This document shows positions 5,727-7,441 of a stretch of 7,441 nt of DNA, piece after piece. Every line of letters starts with the position of its first letter. Positions within the stretch are counted from its first letter, which is position 1. Source of the DNA: Planctomycetaceae bacterium (GTDB taxonomy: Bacteria > Planctomycetota > Planctomycetia > Pirellulales > Pirellulaceae); the NCBI GenBank assembly GCA_007129635.1, contig SKVE01000826.1:1-7441 (forward strand), given 5' to 3'. The position numbers were made by a program, and so were the translations under genes. Under the pieces are notes generated by a model. The model had not been told where the DNA came from and did no database searches. It worked only from the letters and a program-made list of their open reading frames with translations.

Positions 5727-6998
5727 TCACTTCTTCGTGGGTTGCTGGACGTTGACCGGCGTGAACGGGGGCCGTCGACTCAATCGCTCGTTGCCGACGA
5801 TCACCACGCGTTCGCCGTCGCGCAGGTCGCCGATCACCTCGATTTCCGCGCCCTGTTCGATTCCCAGCCGTACCGGCACAGCAACGGCGGACAATGCGCC
5901 CGATTTCGGGTCTTTGCGGATGATAAATACCAGCGTCGAACGACCTTCTTCCAGAACCAACGCGTCTTTGGAGACCATCAAGGCGGACCTCGGTTGGCTG
6001 ACAGCCAGGGACACGCGAGCCAGCATGCCGGCCTTCAAGCGGTATTGTGGCGGAAACGTATCCGCCTGCGGCGTGTTTTCCAGCAGGATCTTCAACGGAA
6101 AGGTACGCGATCTCAGATCAGCCTGCGGGATGACTCGGGTAACCGTCGCCGTCAACGACTGGCCAGGTAACGCCTCCAGTCGAACGGTCACAGGCTGACC
6201 GGGCCGCTGGACATCGATAAACGCCTCCGGTACCGCGACTTGGATTTCGACCGAGTCGATGGCGATCATCTCGACCACGGGGTCACCGCGCGATACCCAC
6301 TCGCCGACCTCAGTATTCTCTGCAATCACAAAACCATCGAACGGCGCTCGGATCGTGAACTTGTTATACATGTCCTGCAATCGCTCGTAATTGGCCTGAG
6401 CCAATTCCCATTGAGCTCGAGCTTGCAGCAACCGCTCCGGACGCGGGCCTTCCAGGACCAGCCGGTACGTCGCCGCGGCTTCGGCCAGCGTCTGCTGAGC
6501 CGCCGTGGCCATCGAAACGGCCTCTTCCATTTCTTCCTGGGACGTCGAGGCACCGCGCTCGTACAGTGTCCGGATACGTTCCATCCGAGCCTCGGCATAC
6601 GTGGCCAGTGCGGCAGCTCGGCCTTTGGCCGCCTCGGCCTGGGCGATCTCTTCCGGACGTGAACCGTTCTCCAGCTCGGTCAGTTCGTGCTGGCGCAGCT
6701 CCATCTCGGCTCTCGCGGCAGCCACCTCCAGCCCGATCGTTGTTTTCAGCAACTCGGCCAACGGCTCGCCCTGCGGCACCCAGTCGCCGTCGTTCACCAA
6801 AAACTGCTCGACCCGCCCATCCACCGCGCTGCCAATCACTGTCCTCTTCACCGGCATCACGGTTCCGACGAATTCGCGAACTTCCGTGACCTCCTGACGC
6901 AACTCGACATCGCCAGCCACCACCAACGCAGCCTGGGAGCCAGGTTGCATCAGCACCAACGCGAGGGCGTTCGTGGCAAGCATACTAGCGATCGTCAT
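5727..6998 (-). CDS. HlyD/AcrA-type periplasmic adaptor of an RND efflux pump
   Basis: A 423-residue membrane fusion protein that would bridge the RND permease to an outer-membrane channel. Domains in order: a short hydrophobic N-terminus (1-23, possible cleavage after SQA), a barrel strand, the first half of the lipoyl domain (about 55-85, with GRVEQFLVNDGDWVPQGEPL), a long Ala/Glu/Gln-rich alpha-helical hairpin (about 88-210), the second lipoyl half (IRAPFDGFVIAENTEVGEWV, 216-235), a beta-barrel (about 248-335) and a membrane-proximal domain (337-405). It contains no cysteine, so it is not a lipoprotein. The N-terminus lacks the usual Lys/Arg before the hydrophobic part. The start is fixed at ATG 6998: an in-frame TGA lies six bases upstream, and AGGGGA at 7005-7010 gives a ribosome binding site with six-base spacing. 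First gene of the export operon, 7 bases ahead of the permease. Confidence 0.93.
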   Translation of the reverse strand: MTIASMLATNALALVLMQPGSQAALVVAGDVELRQEVTEVREFVGTVMPVKRTVIGSAVDGRVEQFLVNDGDWVPQGEPLAELLKTTIGLEVAAARAEMELRQHELTELENGSRPEEIAQAEAAKGRAAALATYAEARMERIRTLYERGASTSQEEMEEAVSMATAAQQTLAEAAATYRLVLEGPRPERLLQARAQWELAQANYERLQDMYNKFTIRAPFDGFVIAENTEVGEWVSRGDPVVEMIAIDSVEIQVAVPEAFIDVQRPGQPVTVRLEALPGQSLTATVTRVIPQADLRSRTFPLKILLENTPQADTFPPQYRLKAGMLARVSLAVSQPRSALMVSKDALVLEEGRSTLVFIIRKDPKSGALSAVAVPVRLGIEQGAEIEVIGDLRDGERVVIVGNERLSRRPPFTPVNVQQPTKK

Positions 6999-7248
6999 GC
7001 GTCATCCCCTATTTCGGCAGGTTCTATTCAGACCGGTTGATCGAAAGTCCGCTGAGAGTACGGCGTGCTGGTGGGATTGCGACTTCTCCCTGTCCCTGAC
7101 AGTATAGTCTAGCTTCGAGGTTAATGACGGCTAGGTGTCACATCTCCGCCGTCCAGTCGCCGTTTCCCTTTTCCCATACAACCGCTATCCTAAGGAAAAC
7201 GTTATTGAATTCACCGAACTAATTGGGCAATCGCGAAAAACAACCTTC
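6999..7248. other. Divergent intergenic region between the efflux operon and the aminotransferase gene
   Basis: About 250 bases that must hold the promoters for both directions. On the minus strand TATACT (7101-7106) is a fair -10 box for the efflux operon, about 100 bases before its start, but the matching -35 position is poor. On the plus strand TATAGT (7103-7108) and TATCCT (7186-7191) are possible -10 boxes for the aminotransferase, again without a convincing -35. A short inverted repeat, TGTC-CCT-GACA, lies at 7091-7101, next to the overlapping -10 boxes, where a regulator could bind. No regulator gene, small RNA or riboswitch-like fold is evident. Confidence 0.35.
7005..7010 (-). promoter_or_regulatory. 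Ribosome binding site of the adaptor gene
   Basis: Read on the minus strand this is AGGGGA, six bases before the ATG at 6998. It is the clearest Shine-Dalgarno-like site in the export block and, with the in-frame TGA just upstream of the ATG, settles that start. Confidence 0.55.
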
Positions 7249-7441
7249 ATGTCGACTCAATCTACCACCGAATTAACGCCTTCCGTTGACGTTCATATCG
7301 CATCCGAGCAGGAGCACGCCGCGACCCCGACTGTCCAGCCTGACATGGGCTCCGAGAAACCATTTGAAATTCAATTCGCTTCCCGAGTCTATCGGCTGCC
7401 CCCCTACATGTTTGGTCGCATCAACCAGTTGTTGTACGACA
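7249..7441 (+). CDS. Class I/II PLP-dependent aminotransferase, AlaC/LL-DAP aminotransferase-like (N-terminal part)
   Basis: Only the first 64 codons are present; the gene continues beyond the window. Residues about 40-62 read IQFASRVYRLPPYMFGRINQ and onward, which matches the opening of AlaC-like and LL-diaminopimelate aminotransferase-like enzymes (R-L-P-P-Y-M/V-F followed by a helix). These are cytoplasmic enzymes that transfer amino groups between amino acids and 2-oxo acids, often pyruvate/alanine. The PLP lysine and all catalytic residues lie outside the window. The first roughly 35 residues are polar and low in structure, longer than the usual lead. A second ATG at 7345 (residue 33) would give a more normal length. 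Neither start has a clear ribosome binding site, which is common in planctomycetes. It is divergent from the efflux genes and probably unrelated to them in function. Confidence 0.8.
   Translation, partial: MSTQSTTELTPSVDVHIASEQEHAATPTVQPDMGSEKPFEIQFASRVYRLPPYMFGRINQLLYD

Overview
The window is moderately GC-rich by eye. It looks like a chromosomal segment from a planctomycete-type bacterium (Pirellulaceae-like). This rests on the small paired ORFs at the left, the style of the RND permease (insertions before the first pore repeat and between TM9 and TM10) and the start of an AlaC-like aminotransferase. The lineage call is inference from remembered family resemblance; no search was run.

Left third (1-1203, + strand): a run of small accessory genes and gene debris. 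It holds an open frame entering from the left edge (1-207), then two short ORFs coupled by a 4-base overlap: a ParB/Srx-fold-like small protein (322-621) and a small acidic helical protein (618-890). Immediately after come two out-of-frame fragments that read like the C-terminal ends of a DUF4160 protein and a DUF2442 protein, a gene pair that often sits together. A GC-rich hairpin of intergenic-repeat type follows at 1122-1158.

Middle and right (1204-6998, - strand): an export block. A HlyD-type periplasmic adaptor (423 aa) is followed after 7 bases by an RND inner-membrane permease (1149 aa). About 94 bases further on lies a ten-helix EamA/DMT-family transporter with an apparent TTG start. 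The adaptor and permease would form two parts of a tripartite efflux pump powered by the proton gradient; no TolC-like outer-membrane factor is in the window. The DMT transporter may be read from the same transcript or from its own weak promoter.

Right edge (6999-7441): a 250-base divergent intergenic region, then the first 64 codons of a class I/II PLP-dependent aminotransferase (AlaC / LL-DAP aminotransferase-like) on the + strand, cut by the window end.

The transporter and aminotransferase genes are ordinary. The less ordinary material is the coupled small-gene pair with the adjoining decayed DUF4160/DUF2442 locus, and the non-canonical proton-relay residues and family-specific insertions of the RND permease. 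I found no CRISPR array, tRNA, rRNA, transposase or complete novel system.
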